Shown here in pieces: positions 51,495 to 59,697 of a stretch of 64,000 bases of DNA. The stretch spans positions 62,001 to 126,000 of the forward strand of contig JAAXWO010000003.1 of the NCBI GenBank assembly GCA_013334965.1, given 5' to 3'. Source of the stretch: Chlorobiaceae bacterium. GTDB lineage: Bacteria > Bacteroidota > Chlorobiia > Chlorobiales > Chlorobiaceae. The notes below the pieces were generated by a model. The model saw only the letters and a program-made list of their open reading frames with translations, was not told the DNA's origin and ran no database searches. Numbering within the stretch: the first letter of the stretch is position 1; each line of letters starts with the position of its first letter. The position numbers and the translations under genes are program-made.

Positions 51495-52418
51495 TCATGG
51501 GATCTGTGTCCTGTCACTCAATTGGGCCGATGGCTGGCTCTTTTTATAAAAATGTTGAGCAAAATCAAAATGTTTTTTCAGCTCTTCGACAAATCGCCCG
51601 GTATCCTCGAGCATAGGGAGGTGGCCGAGGCTCATGAACTGCACCAGCCTTGTCGGCGAATCTGTTGACGCCTTACGCTTTTCGAACAGGGTGACGGTAC
51701 CTTCCGGAGGGATGGTATGGTCGGCCATGCCAACGCAGCACAGCACCGGTGAAGCGATGGCGAGCACGTTGCGGGTGTATGTCCTCAGCGCTTCGGGATC
51801 GATCGAAAACTTGCCGACGGCGTTGGTTGCAGCCTTGTCGGAAGAGGTGAAATCCTCGATGATGATGTCGCTGTACTCCTTGCTGATCTGGCCGGTTGCC
51901 GCACGCTTGATGAAGAGCGACCGGAGCGGCTCGAAGAGGAAGATGTTCCTGAAATTCATCGACACGTCGATCAGCCCTCCGAGGAACATCAGGCCCAGCG
52001 AGGTGAAGGCGGTCTCCTCGAAAATGCCGCAGGCGAGTATCGTTGATGAAAGCAGTGCGTCGCGGTAACGGAGGCTGAGCTCCGTAGCGACCATGCCTCC
52101 CATCGAATGACCGATGATATGCAGGTTCCTTGACCGGTCAAGGCCCAGATGTTCGATCAGTTCTCCGGCTTCATTGGCAAATCCCTGGATGGTGAAATCG
52201 GGCCTGAACCCTTCGATCGAACTTCTTCCTGTGCCGCTCTGGTCGTACGAGATACACCGGAAATCCGGTTTGAGGAGGTCGATTGCCGGTTTCCAGTATC
52301 GGGAGGAGATTGCCCACCCGTTGACGAAGATGACCGCCGGCTTGTCTTTACTGGATGGATCCTCTTCAGCCGTGTCATGGTAGAAGAGCCGGCATCGGGA
52401 CGTTGTAAGGTAACTCAT
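51495..52418 (-). CDS. Alpha/beta hydrolase
   Basis: The 307-residue product is an alpha/beta-hydrolase fold with the nucleophile elbow IGHSMGGMV, an oxyanion region near VFVNGWA-type IFVNGWAIS, an acid near SPVLCCVGMADHTIPPEGT and the catalytic His in SLGHLPMLED. The substrate is unknown; such proteins range from esterases to C-C bond hydrolases. It is 42 nt upstream of PBP1A on the same strand and divergent from the DedA gene. Confidence 0.85.
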   Translation of the reverse strand: MSYLTTSRCRLFYHDTAEEDPSSKDKPAVIFVNGWAISSRYWKPAIDLLKPDFRCISYDQSGTGRSSIEGFRPDFTIQGFANEAGELIEHLGLDRSRNLHIIGHSMGGMVATELSLRYRDALLSSTILACGIFEETAFTSLGLMFLGGLIDVSMNFRNIFLFEPLRSLFIKRAATGQISKEYSDIIIEDFTSSDKAATNAVGKFSIDPEALRTYTRNVLAIASPVLCCVGMADHTIPPEGTVTLFEKRKASTDSPTRLVQFMSLGHLPMLEDTGRFVEELKKHFDFAQHFYKKSQPSAQLSDRTQIP

Positions 52419-52629
52419 GGCCCGCAGTGTTTATGCTATAACAGAAATACAAATATACCATTATAAAGCTGAATCCCATTTCGGCCCATCTCCTGAACCT
52501 CTGCATGGGTCTTACTGCCATTTGTCCGTGGCGTGGGGAATACGTACTTTTGCTCTCGTCCTGTTGCGCCTCCGGGGGGGGACGAAAATCGAGGACCGTG
52601 AACACACCATATACATTTTCTGAAAAGCC

Positions 52630-53283
52630 ATGGAGCTCCTGTCGAAACTCATCGATCTTATCCTGCATATTGACAAGCATTTGCAGCTTCTCGCCTCCGA
52701 ATATGGCCTATGGCTGTACGCGATCCTTTTTGCAATCGTATTCTGTGAGACCGGGTTTGTGGTTCTGCCTCTTCTGCCCGGAGACTCGCTGCTGTTCGCA
52801 GCAGGCTCCCTGGCTTCGATGCCCATGTCACAACTGAACCCCCATATACTCTTCGCCATATTTTCCTGCGCGGCCATTCTCGGCGACACACTCAATTACT
52901 GGATCGGCCACAAGCTCGGGCCGAAGGTATTCCAGTACGAGAAATCGAGGTTCTTCAACCCGGAGCATCTGAAGAAGACGAATGCCTTTTTCGCCCGGTA
53001 CGGCGGTAAAACGGTCATTATAGCCCGTTTTATACCTGTTGTCAGAACGTTCGCCCCGTTTGTGGCAGGAGTAGGCGCCATGTCCTATTCGAGGTTCATC
53101 GTTTACAATATCATCGGAGGCCTGCTCTGGGTCGGTCTCTTCAGCTACAGCGGCTTCTACTTCGGCCAGCTCCCGTTTGTACAGTCGAACTTCAAGTTGC
53201 TGATCATTGCCATTATCCTGATTTCACTCCTGCCCCCTGTCGTCGAATACCTGAAGCACCGATTAGCCGCTGACAAGCTTTAG
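52630..53283 (+). CDS. DedA family membrane protein
   Basis: The 217-residue product shows about five membrane helices and the DedA core: FCETGFVVLPLLPGDSLLF, an acidic ILGDTLNYWIGHKLG segment, FFARYGGKTVIIARFIPVVR, and AGVGAMSYSRFIVYNIIGG. DedA proteins are implicated in moving undecaprenyl phosphate or phospholipids across the inner membrane. It is divergent from the hydrolase and followed by tRNA-Pro. Confidence 0.92.
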   Translation: MELLSKLIDLILHIDKHLQLLASEYGLWLYAILFAIVFCETGFVVLPLLPGDSLLFAAGSLASMPMSQLNPHILFAIFSCAAILGDTLNYWIGHKLGPKVFQYEKSRFFNPEHLKKTNAFFARYGGKTVIIARFIPVVRTFAPFVAGVGAMSYSRFIVYNIIGGLLWVGLFSYSGFYFGQLPFVQSNFKLLIIAIILISLLPPVVEYLKHRLAADKL

Positions 53284-53361
53284 GCGGTCTCAAGGTGGTG
53301 GTGAAAAATAATTATGGTAATTTCCCGAATCTTCTTATAATTAGCTCCTTTTCCCGTTTAT

Positions 53362-53435
53362 CGGCGTATAGCGCAGCCTGGTAGCGCACTTCCTTGGGGT
53401 GGAAGGGGTCGTGGGTTCGAATCCCGCTACGCCGA
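53362..53435 (+). tRNA. tRNA-Pro (anticodon GGG)
   Basis: A 74-nt cloverleaf. CGGCGTA pairs with TACGCCG (53428-53434), with discriminator A53435. The anticodon loop TTGGGGT gives GGG, reading CCC. Confidence 0.95.
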
Positions 53436-53551
53436 CTCTCGTATCCCCTCTTCACGGTTTCGTATCGTCCCCTTTTCTACAGAAGTTCCCCGTTTTTGGT
53501 ATTTTCGGTATCGTCTTTTAATGGAGTTGACCCATATAAAGGAGATCGATT

Positions 53552-54028
53552 ATGGACTTCGGATGCCAGTTCGTTTGTGAACTCAGGGAGCTGTCGCCAG
53601 CCCCGGCCCTTATGATCCGCATGCATACCTCGATGCACGACATCGCCAGGCTGTTTGATGCCGGATATCGCGAAATCGTCGCTCTGCTTGCAACGCAGGG
53701 CAGGAAACCCGCAGGCGCGCCATTTGCCCGTTACTTCAATATGGACTCGAAGATGATCGACATTGAATTCGGCTTTCCTGTCGAGAGCGACGTCCAGGGC
53801 GGCGGAAGGATTGCTGTCGGAGCCACCCCCTGCGGTAAGGCTGTAACCAGCCTCTTCATCGGTCCCTATAACGAGATTGAGCCGGCCTACGACGCCCTCA
53901 TGAAATGGGCTGACGACAACGGATACTCACCCAGCGGTGAAGCCTACGAGATCTATCTGAACGATCCGACCTCAATACCGTCCGACCAGCTCAGGACTCA
54001 GGTACACCTGATGCTTCGCGAGTCTTGA
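53552..54028 (+). CDS. GyrI-like small-molecule-binding (effector-binding) domain protein
   Basis: The 158-residue product is a stand-alone domain of the GyrI/BmrR effector-binding type, with FARYFNMD, EFGFPVESDVQGGGRI, ATPCGKAVTSLFIGPYNEIEPAYDALMKWADDNGY and a C-terminal EIYLNDP. There is no DNA-binding domain. AAAGGAG precedes the ATG. Stand-alone forms bind or hydrolyse hydrophobic compounds; the ligand is unknown. Confidence 0.8.
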   Translation: MDFGCQFVCELRELSPAPALMIRMHTSMHDIARLFDAGYREIVALLATQGRKPAGAPFARYFNMDSKMIDIEFGFPVESDVQGGGRIAVGATPCGKAVTSLFIGPYNEIEPAYDALMKWADDNGYSPSGEAYEIYLNDPTSIPSDQLRTQVHLMLRES

Positions 54029-54237
54029 TTTTCCGGCGCATCTGAAACCTGTAAAAAACAGTGGCCTCAACCTGACTGTTGAGACAGTCCATACGGCCGT
54101 TCCTGCTTTTTTATAAAACCGGCTCTTACGATGCCAGAGACAGCTCCTTATGCTCGAAACGGGGAATTGTCTTGCGCTTCATCGGGTTGACTAAAAGAGA
54201 ACCGCACTCTTCCAAACCCTACAGGTGAAGCATACAT

Positions 54238-55713
54238 ATGGATATCCAGGATCTGCATTGCATCGTTATCGGCGCAGGGACAGGCGGTCTTGCCGCCGGT
54301 GCGCTGCTTGCCCGCAAAGGTGCGCAGGTGACCCTTCTTGAAATGCAGGACTATCCCGGCGGCTGTGCCGGCACATTTTCTTTGGGCGGATACCGGTTCG
54401 ACGCCGGAGCGACGATCGGATGCGGATTTCATGAGGGCGGTCCCATGGATGCGCTCGGACGTGAGCTCGACATCTCCTGGCCGGTCAAGCTCGAACCGGT
54501 CGCCTGGCAGTATCGCCATCGAGACCTGAGCCTCGACCTGACCCTTACTCGCACTGCAGTTCTTGACCGTTTTCCCCGTTCTGCCGCTTTCTGGAAAGAG
54601 CAGTCGATGCTTGCCGAGCTACTCTGGAAGCTCTCATACGGAGGGCTCTCCTGGCCTGTGGCTTCACCCCGTGACCTCGCCAACCTTGCCCAAAAGGCCG
54701 TCACCGCGTTTCCCGGTACGGCGCGCCTGCTGAAATTCGCCACAATGACCGCCCTCGAATGGCTTGAATCTCATGGTCTCAATACTGACGGGCAGTTCGT
54801 CCGTTTCATCGACGCCCAGCTTCTCGTCTCCGTCCAGACCACGTCGCGTTTCGCCAATGCCGTCAATGCGGCCATAGCCCTCGACCTTCCGGTTTCGGGA
54901 GCCTCAAGGATCGATGGCGGTATCGGCAGGATCCCTGAGCTGCTGGCGGACTCGATCGAACGATACGGCGGAGCGGTGCTTTACGGCAAAAAGGTGGATC
55001 GCATCGACAGCATCCGCAGGGAGGTGCTCGGCGTCGAGACAACCGATGGCGACGCCCTTGCCGCCGACCTTGTCATCGCCAACCTTACGCCCGACTCACT
55101 GGCGCTCCTGGAAGGCCGCACACCGGAACCGGCGGTCGAAACGCTGCCGCCGCGCTGGGGCGCCTTCACTCTCTATCTCGGCGTCGATTCGGCCGCTTTC
55201 TCTCTGCCGGGGATAAACCATGTTCAGATAACGGCTTCCGAAGGCGAACTTGGGGAGGGGCGAAGCATATTCGTCTCGATCTCACCGGAGGACGATCCGA
55301 CGCGGTCGCCCGATGGGCTGCGGGCGGTCACCATATCGACCCACACCCGTCCCGGACCATGGTTCGAAGCTCTGGCCCAAAGCCGCCAGTCCTATCAGGA
55401 AATGAAGGAGCGGTATACCAGCGAAGTGCTCAGCCTGCTGAAAGAGCAGTTACCTGAAGCGGCAGGTGCAATCCGTTCCATCACAGCGGGCACACCGGTC
55501 ACCTGGGAGCGGTGGACCGGCCGCAGGGGCGGCTACGTCGGCGGCTATCCCCAGACTTCGCTCTTCGACGTCAGGAGCCCATCAAGCAATTACGACAACC
55601 TCTTTTTCGTCGGAGACTCGATCTTTCCCGGCCAGTCCATGCCAGGGGTGGTCACCGGGGCCAGAAGATGCGTCGAGCTGGCGCTCAGGAGATATGGCAA
55701 AAAAGGAGGATGA
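54238..55713 (+). CDS. FAD-dependent oxidoreductase of the carotenoid desaturase/isomerase superfamily
   Basis: The 491-residue product has an N-terminal dinucleotide fold (CIVIGAGTGGLAAGALLARKG, ending in EMQDYPGG), a middle substrate domain and the C-terminal FAD motif (FFVGDSIFPGQSMPGVVTGA). This architecture is shared by phytoene desaturases, CrtH-type isomerases and retinol saturase. Which carotenoid step, if any, it performs cannot be decided by eye. It lies 16 nt upstream of the radical SAM gene on the same strand and may be cotranscribed. Confidence 0.83.
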   Translation: MDIQDLHCIVIGAGTGGLAAGALLARKGAQVTLLEMQDYPGGCAGTFSLGGYRFDAGATIGCGFHEGGPMDALGRELDISWPVKLEPVAWQYRHRDLSLDLTLTRTAVLDRFPRSAAFWKEQSMLAELLWKLSYGGLSWPVASPRDLANLAQKAVTAFPGTARLLKFATMTALEWLESHGLNTDGQFVRFIDAQLLVSVQTTSRFANAVNAAIALDLPVSGASRIDGGIGRIPELLADSIERYGGAVLYGKKVDRIDSIRREVLGVETTDGDALAADLVIANLTPDSLALLEGRTPEPAVETLPPRWGAFTLYLGVDSAAFSLPGINHVQITASEGELGEGRSIFVSISPEDDPTRSPDGLRAVTISTHTRPGPWFEALAQSRQSYQEMKERYTSEVLSLLKEQLPEAAGAIRSITAGTPVTWERWTGRRGGYVGGYPQTSLFDVRSPSSNYDNLFFVGDSIFPGQSMPGVVTGARRCVELALRRYGKKGG

Positions 55714-55729
55714 CTCGTTATATTGATTC

Positions 55730-56989
55730 ATGGACATCCAGGAAAAACTCCAGATCCTTTCGGGAGCCGCAAGGTACGACGCTTCATGCGCTTCGAGCGG
55801 CAGCAGCCGCGAGGGGAGTCCGCGCGGTACCGGCAACACGTCGCAGGGGGGCATCTGCCACTCATGGTCGGACGACGGCCGCTGCATCTCCCTCCTGAAA
55901 ATCCTGTTGTCCAACGATTGCCGCTACGACTGCGCCTACTGCGTCAACCGCTCATCGAATCCCATGCCGAGAGCATCCTTCACGGCAAGGGAGGTCGTCG
56001 ACCTCACCATGGATTTCTATCGCCGGAACTATATCGAAGGTCTCTTCCTCAGTTCCGCAGTCATGAAGGGACCCGACCAGACGATGGAGGAGATGGTTCG
56101 TGTCGCCGAAATCCTCAGGAACGAGGAGCGTTTCGGCGGCTACATCCACCTGAAGGTCATTCCCGGAAGCAGCCCTGAGCTGGTCCGGCGAGCCGGGCTT
56201 GCCGCCGACAGGATCAGCGTCAACATCGAGTTGCCGTCGAGCGAATCGCTGCATCGGCTCGCTCCGCAAAAACGCAGGGAGTCGATACTCGAACCGATGA
56301 AGCTCATCGGCGGCCAGATCGGCACAAGCCTGGTCGAACGGAGAAAAAGCAGGAACGCGCCACGCTTCGCACCGGCCGGGCAGAGCACCCAGATGATCAT
56401 CGGCGCCAGCCCGGAAACCGATTTCCAGATCCTCAAGCTCTCCCAGGGGCTCTACAACCGGATGAACCTCAAGCGCGTCTACTACTCCGCCTTTGTGCCG
56501 GTCAACGACGACAACCGCTTGCCGGTTCTGGCCTCGCCGCCGCTCCTTCGCGAGCATCGACTCTACCAGGCCGACTGGCTGTTGCGATTCTACGGTTTTT
56601 CAGCAGAGGAGATCCTCTCCGACGACGCGCCGGACCTCGACGAATCGTTCGATCCCAAGACCGCCTGGGCCCTGCGCCATCCGGAGTTTTTCCCGGTCGA
56701 GATCAACCGCGCAGACTACGGCACGCTGCTCCGAGTGCCAGGTATCGGAGTTACATCGGCCAAACGCATCATAGCCGCCCGCCGTTTCTCGCTCATCACC
56801 CCCGATGGCATGAAGAAGATCGGAGTGGTCATGAAACGGGCAAAATATTTCATCACCTGCTCCGGGCGACCCTTCGAAAAAACCGACCAGCAACCTGCCC
56901 GTCTTCGCCAGAGGCTTCTGCTCGGCGACGGGAGCGAGTCGGCGACAGCACTGGCACCGGCACCGAGGCAGATGGTTTTGTTTTCGTGA
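55730..56989 (+). CDS. Putative DNA modification/repair radical SAM protein
   Basis: The 419-residue product has the radical SAM motif in NDCRYDCAYCVNR and a helix-hairpin-helix (LLRVPGIGVTSAKRIIAARR) near the C terminus, a DNA-binding element. This pair of domains defines the family that partners a UDG-link protein, thought to act in DNA modification or repair. Its usual partner is found at 57995-58735, separated by the heptamer-repeat island. It begins 16 nt after the FAD oxidoreductase. The stop codon lies in the first heptamer of the array. Confidence 0.87.
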   Translation: MDIQEKLQILSGAARYDASCASSGSSREGSPRGTGNTSQGGICHSWSDDGRCISLLKILLSNDCRYDCAYCVNRSSNPMPRASFTAREVVDLTMDFYRRNYIEGLFLSSAVMKGPDQTMEEMVRVAEILRNEERFGGYIHLKVIPGSSPELVRRAGLAADRISVNIELPSSESLHRLAPQKRRESILEPMKLIGGQIGTSLVERRKSRNAPRFAPAGQSTQMIIGASPETDFQILKLSQGLYNRMNLKRVYYSAFVPVNDDNRLPVLASPPLLREHRLYQADWLLRFYGFSAEEILSDDAPDLDESFDPKTAWALRHPEFFPVEINRADYGTLLRVPGIGVTSAKRIIAARRFSLITPDGMKKIGVVMKRAKYFITCSGRPFEKTDQQPARLRQRLLLGDGSESATALAPAPRQMVLFS

Positions 56990-57230
56990 CGCGTGACGCG
57001 TAACACGTGACACGTGACACGTAACACGAGACGCGAGATGCGAGACGCGAGATGCGAGATGCGAGACGCGAGATGCGAGACGCGAGATGCGAGACGCGAG
57101 ATGCGAGACGCGAGATGCGAGACGCGAGATGCGAGACGCGAGATGCGAGACGCGAGACGCGAGACGCGAGACGCGAGATGCGAGACGCGAGACGCGAGAT
57201 GCGAGACGTGAGACGCGAGACAGGAGACGT
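56986..57230. repeat. Left heptamer tandem array (about 35 units)
   Basis: Thirty-five contiguous 7-bp units run from 56986 to 57230. Six units of the GTGACGC/GTAACAC type come first, then 29 of GAGACGC or GAGATGC, often alternating. The array is open in all three forward frames and produces repetitive, non-gene-like translations (MRDARCET-like). Its outer end matches the inverted outer end of the right array. Confidence 0.9.
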
Positions 57231-57256
57231 GAATAAATGTAACTGTATTAAGGTTT

Positions 57257-57619
57257 ATGATTTCTCATAAGGAATTGGATGTATGGAAGCAATCCATGTC
57301 ATTTGTCGAAAGGATTTATGCTTTTACCCGATGTTTCCCCGATGAAGAGAAATTTGGTCTGACTTCACAATTAAGGAGAGCATCGGTTTCGATACCATCA
57401 AATATTTCGGAGGGTGCGGCTCGGCAGGGGAAGAAAGAATTCGAACATTTTCTGTACATAGCACTCGGATCCGCAGCGGAAGTGGAGACACAGCTTGAAC
57501 TGGTTTGCAGACTTGGTTTTGCTTCAGAGTCGACAGTATCCATTGAACAAGAAAATCTTTGAAGGATCCGGCAAATGCTTCTGGGGATGATCCGCCATCT
57601 CAAGAGAGCCGATACCTGA
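57257..57619 (+). pseudogene. Four-helix-bundle protein (23S rRNA IVS-type), interrupted by an in-frame stop
   Basis: The translation follows the four-helix-bundle protein family first seen in 23S rRNA intervening sequences: ISHKELDVWKQSM, GLTSQLRRASVSIPSNISEG and KEFEHFLYIALGSAAEVETQL. The ORF stops at TGA 57560-57562, but the same frame continues as RIRQMLLGMIRHLKRADT, the usual C terminus, to TGA 57617-57619. The full gene is 120 codons, so one nonsense codon truncates it after residue 101. The truncated protein may retain part of the bundle. It sits between two inverted heptamer arrays. Confidence 0.85.
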
Positions 57620-57623
57620 AACG

Positions 57624-57976
57624 TCTCACGCGTCCCGTTTCCGTAGTCCCAAGTCACGCGTCCCGTGTTACGCGTCCCGTTTCCGTAGTCCCAAGTCACG
57701 CGTCCCGTGTTACGCGACCCGTTTCCGTAGTCCCAAGTCACGCGTCCCGTGTTACGCGACCCGTTTCCGTAGTCCCAAGTCACGCGTCCCGTGTTACGCG
57801 ACCCGTTTCCGTAGTCCCAAGTCACGCGTCCCGTGTTACGCGACCCGTTTCCGTAGTCCCAAGTCACGCGTCCCGTGTTCCGCGTCCCGTTTCCGTAGTC
57901 CCTAGTCACGCGTCCCGTGTCACGCGTCACGTTTCCCTAGTCCCTAGTCACGCGTCACGTTTTCCCTGTCACTCGT
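57624..57976. repeat. Right 42-bp tandem array
   Basis: Eight phases spaced exactly 42 bp are marked by GTCCCAA or GTCCCTA at 57646, 57688, 57730, 57772, 57814, 57856, 57898 and 57940. Each unit is six heptamers (for example GTCACGC, GTCCCGT, GTTACGC). The heptamers are the reverse complements of the left array's GTGACGC/GTAACAC class. No CRISPR-like spacers are present. It ends 18 nt before the next gene. Confidence 0.9.
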
Positions 57977-57994
57977 CATTATATAATTTTACCT

Positions 57995-58735
57995 ATGCCC
58001 AGATTTCTCTACGACGGCACTCCTGAAGGCCTCGTGTCGGCGATAGCCGAAATCCTCGATAGCGGGGCAGATCCAAAAAAGGCAGTGATCGTTGCAAGGC
58101 AGGACACGCTCTTCGAAGAGGGGTTGTTCATCCGTACAGACCCTACCAGCGTAGACGCACTATTTTCAAAGCTTCGGCAGCGGGCTCCCGATGCCGTGCA
58201 TACCCTCTGGTACTTTACGATGGCTGAAACCACGGAGATGGAGACCAGCCTGCTTCGTTACATTACCCTCGCCTTCGAGCATGGCGACCGCATCAACGGG
58301 CACCTCACCGATTCCGACGTCAAGGCCATCGTCAGTACTGCCCGCAAGGCTGGCAGGGAGCTGCATCGCATGAAAGGGCTGCTCCGGTTCGAACAGCTCC
58401 GCGACGGCACCTACCTTGCCAGGATGGAGCCCGACCACGACGTCATCCAGCCCCTCGCGCACCATTTCAGCCGCCGCCTGCGAGCCCAGGTCTGGTACAT
58501 CTACGACGTGAAGCGGCACAGCGCCGCATACTGGGACGGCAGGGAGCTCAGTTTCGGTACCCTCGAACAGTTCAGCAAGCCGGAGCTCTCCGAAGAGGAG
58601 AAAGCGGTGCAGCAGAGGTGGCAGGCCTTCTTCAGGACCATAGCCATCCCGGAGCGCAAAAACCCCCGCCTCCAGAAATCCAACATGCCCGCCAAATACT
58701 GGAAGTACCTCACCGAGAAGCAGGCGGAGGGGTAG
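57995..58735 (+). CDS. UDG-link (DUF4130-like) DNA metabolism protein, partner of the radical SAM gene
   Basis: The 246-residue product begins MPRFLYDGTPEGLVSAI, has the FEQLRDGTYLARMEPDHD and HFSRRLRAQVWYIYDVKRH segments, and ends MPAKYWKYLTEKQAEG. This matches the small family that pairs with the radical SAM/HhH protein and in other genomes may be fused to a uracil-DNA glycosylase domain, which is absent here. The pair probably acts on DNA bases, by inference. The two genes are normally adjacent; here the heptamer island separates them by about 1 kb. Its last 98 bp are duplicated at 59584-59681. Confidence 0.8.
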   Translation: MPRFLYDGTPEGLVSAIAEILDSGADPKKAVIVARQDTLFEEGLFIRTDPTSVDALFSKLRQRAPDAVHTLWYFTMAETTEMETSLLRYITLAFEHGDRINGHLTDSDVKAIVSTARKAGRELHRMKGLLRFEQLRDGTYLARMEPDHDVIQPLAHHFSRRLRAQVWYIYDVKRHSAAYWDGRELSFGTLEQFSKPELSEEEKAVQQRWQAFFRTIAIPERKNPRLQKSNMPAKYWKYLTEKQAEG

Positions 58736-58736
58736 G
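58638..58736. repeat. Direct repeat, left copy (3' end of UDG-link gene)
   Basis: This 99-bp end of the UDG-link gene is repeated at 59584-59681 with only a few differences. The two copies bracket the Fic module. Confidence 0.85.
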
Positions 58737-58738
58737 AC

Positions 58739-59349
58739 ATGCCACCGGTCAGCACGAAATATCACGCATCAGACGCGAATGAGTATGAACCCGGTTCCCG
58801 TAATCGTGTTCTGAGAAATCTGCTGGGATTGAAAACAAAAAAGGGGTTTGATGCTCAAGAGATAAAGGGGTACGAAAAAGCCTATCAATTTGTAGTCAAT
58901 AAGTTCAGAGTGGACCAGTGTCTTCATGTACAGACATTGACGCGATCCATAAACAGTTTTTCGAGCAGTTATATCCATGGGCGGGGCAACACAGAAGCGT
59001 AAATCTGACAAAAGAGGGATTTACTTTTCCTTCGGCACAATTTCTGGAAAATACGCTATACACCTTTGAAAAAGAGGTTCTGGCGCCAAACACTCCTTGC
59101 TCAGGTTCTGTGGAGGAAGTGCTGAACAAGATTGCCAATGTGCATCTGGAACTGCTGTTCATTCACCCATACAGGGAGGGGAACGGTCGTACAGCAAGAC
59201 TTGTGGCTACCTTGATGGCTTTGCAGGCAGGATATGAGGGATTTGACTGGAGTTTGGTGGACAAGCGGGTTGACGAGTATGTAAATGCCATTCAGACTTT
59301 AGACGTGGCGCTTATGGCTACTCTTCTTGTCGCTGCGCTGGTGCGCTGA
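58739..59349 (+). pseudogene. Fic/DOC family AMPylase-type protein, frameshifted
   Basis: The N-terminal frame (58739-59002) reads NEYEPGSRNRVLRNLLGL and KGYEKAYQFVVNKFRVDQ, the usual Fic N-terminal helices. Homology then moves to another frame from about 58918: DIDAIHKQFFEQLYPWAGQ and the catalytic motif IHPYREGNGRTARL. The frame change at about 58915-58930 needs a 1-nt insertion or 2-nt deletion, so the gene is broken unless recoded. Fic proteins transfer AMP to target proteins; the intact motif would be active. A convergent ORF with an SxxxEG motif overlaps its 3' end. Confidence 0.8.
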
Positions 59350-59505
59350 GCTTTCTGCTTTATGGGATTTGTCCAGAACTGCTTTAGCATTGTTCACCCC
59401 TTCAATTTTTGACGAGGTTACCACTTCACGGTACATCATCTCCCTGAAGCCCTCTTTTGTCTGGAGCTTTGGATGTGCCTGAATGAGTGTGAAGTTTCGG
59501 CTCAT
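59299..59505 (-). CDS. Small ORF with Fic-inhibition-like SxxxEG motif (possible antitoxin)
   Basis: The 68-residue product reads MSRNFTLIQAHPKLQTKEGF then REVVTSSKIEGVNNAK. SSKIEG fits the (S/T)xxxE(G/N) helix by which antitoxins such as VbhA, or the N-terminal segment of class II Fic proteins, block the Fic active site. It is transcribed against the Fic gene and overlaps its last 51 bp. It could be an antitoxin or a leftover Fic_N fragment. Its Shine-Dalgarno is weak, so expression is uncertain. Confidence 0.45.
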   Translation of the reverse strand: MSRNFTLIQAHPKLQTKEGFREMMYREVVTSSKIEGVNNAKAVLDKSHKAESSAHQRSDKKSSHKRHV

Positions 59506-59583
59506 GAGTTTGATCCGTTATTGTTATTCTTTCAATGTACTAAGCACTATCAGAACGTCCAACCTTTGTAGCTCGTATTCGAG

Positions 59584-59681
59584 CCATAGCCATTTCATAG
59601 CGCAAGAACCCCCGCCTCCAGAAATCGAACATGCCCGCCAAATACTGGAAATACCTCACCGAGAAGCAGGCGGAGGGTTAG
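59584..59681 (+). pseudogene. Duplicated 3' fragment of the UDG-link gene
   Basis: Nearly identical to 58638-58736 (for example AACATGCCCGCCAAATACTGG), it has no start of its own and marks the far end of the Fic module. Confidence 0.85.
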
Positions 59682-59697
59682 TATATTTGCCTACGGA

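Noticed and set aside
57014-57211. Plus-strand frame reading MRDARCET-like repeats
   Set aside because: It is the translation of the heptamer array, open in three frames; there is no ribosome site or domain.
57624-57976. Possible CRISPR array
   Set aside because: The 42-bp units are contiguous without unique spacers and no cas genes are present.
57559-58026. Plus-strand frame reading SHASRVTRPVSVVP repeats
   Set aside because: A 42-bp array read through, ending in the UDG-link gene in another frame; not a protein gene.
59584-59681. A separate small gene after Fic
   Set aside because: It is a near-identical copy of the UDG-link gene's 3' end without its own start.
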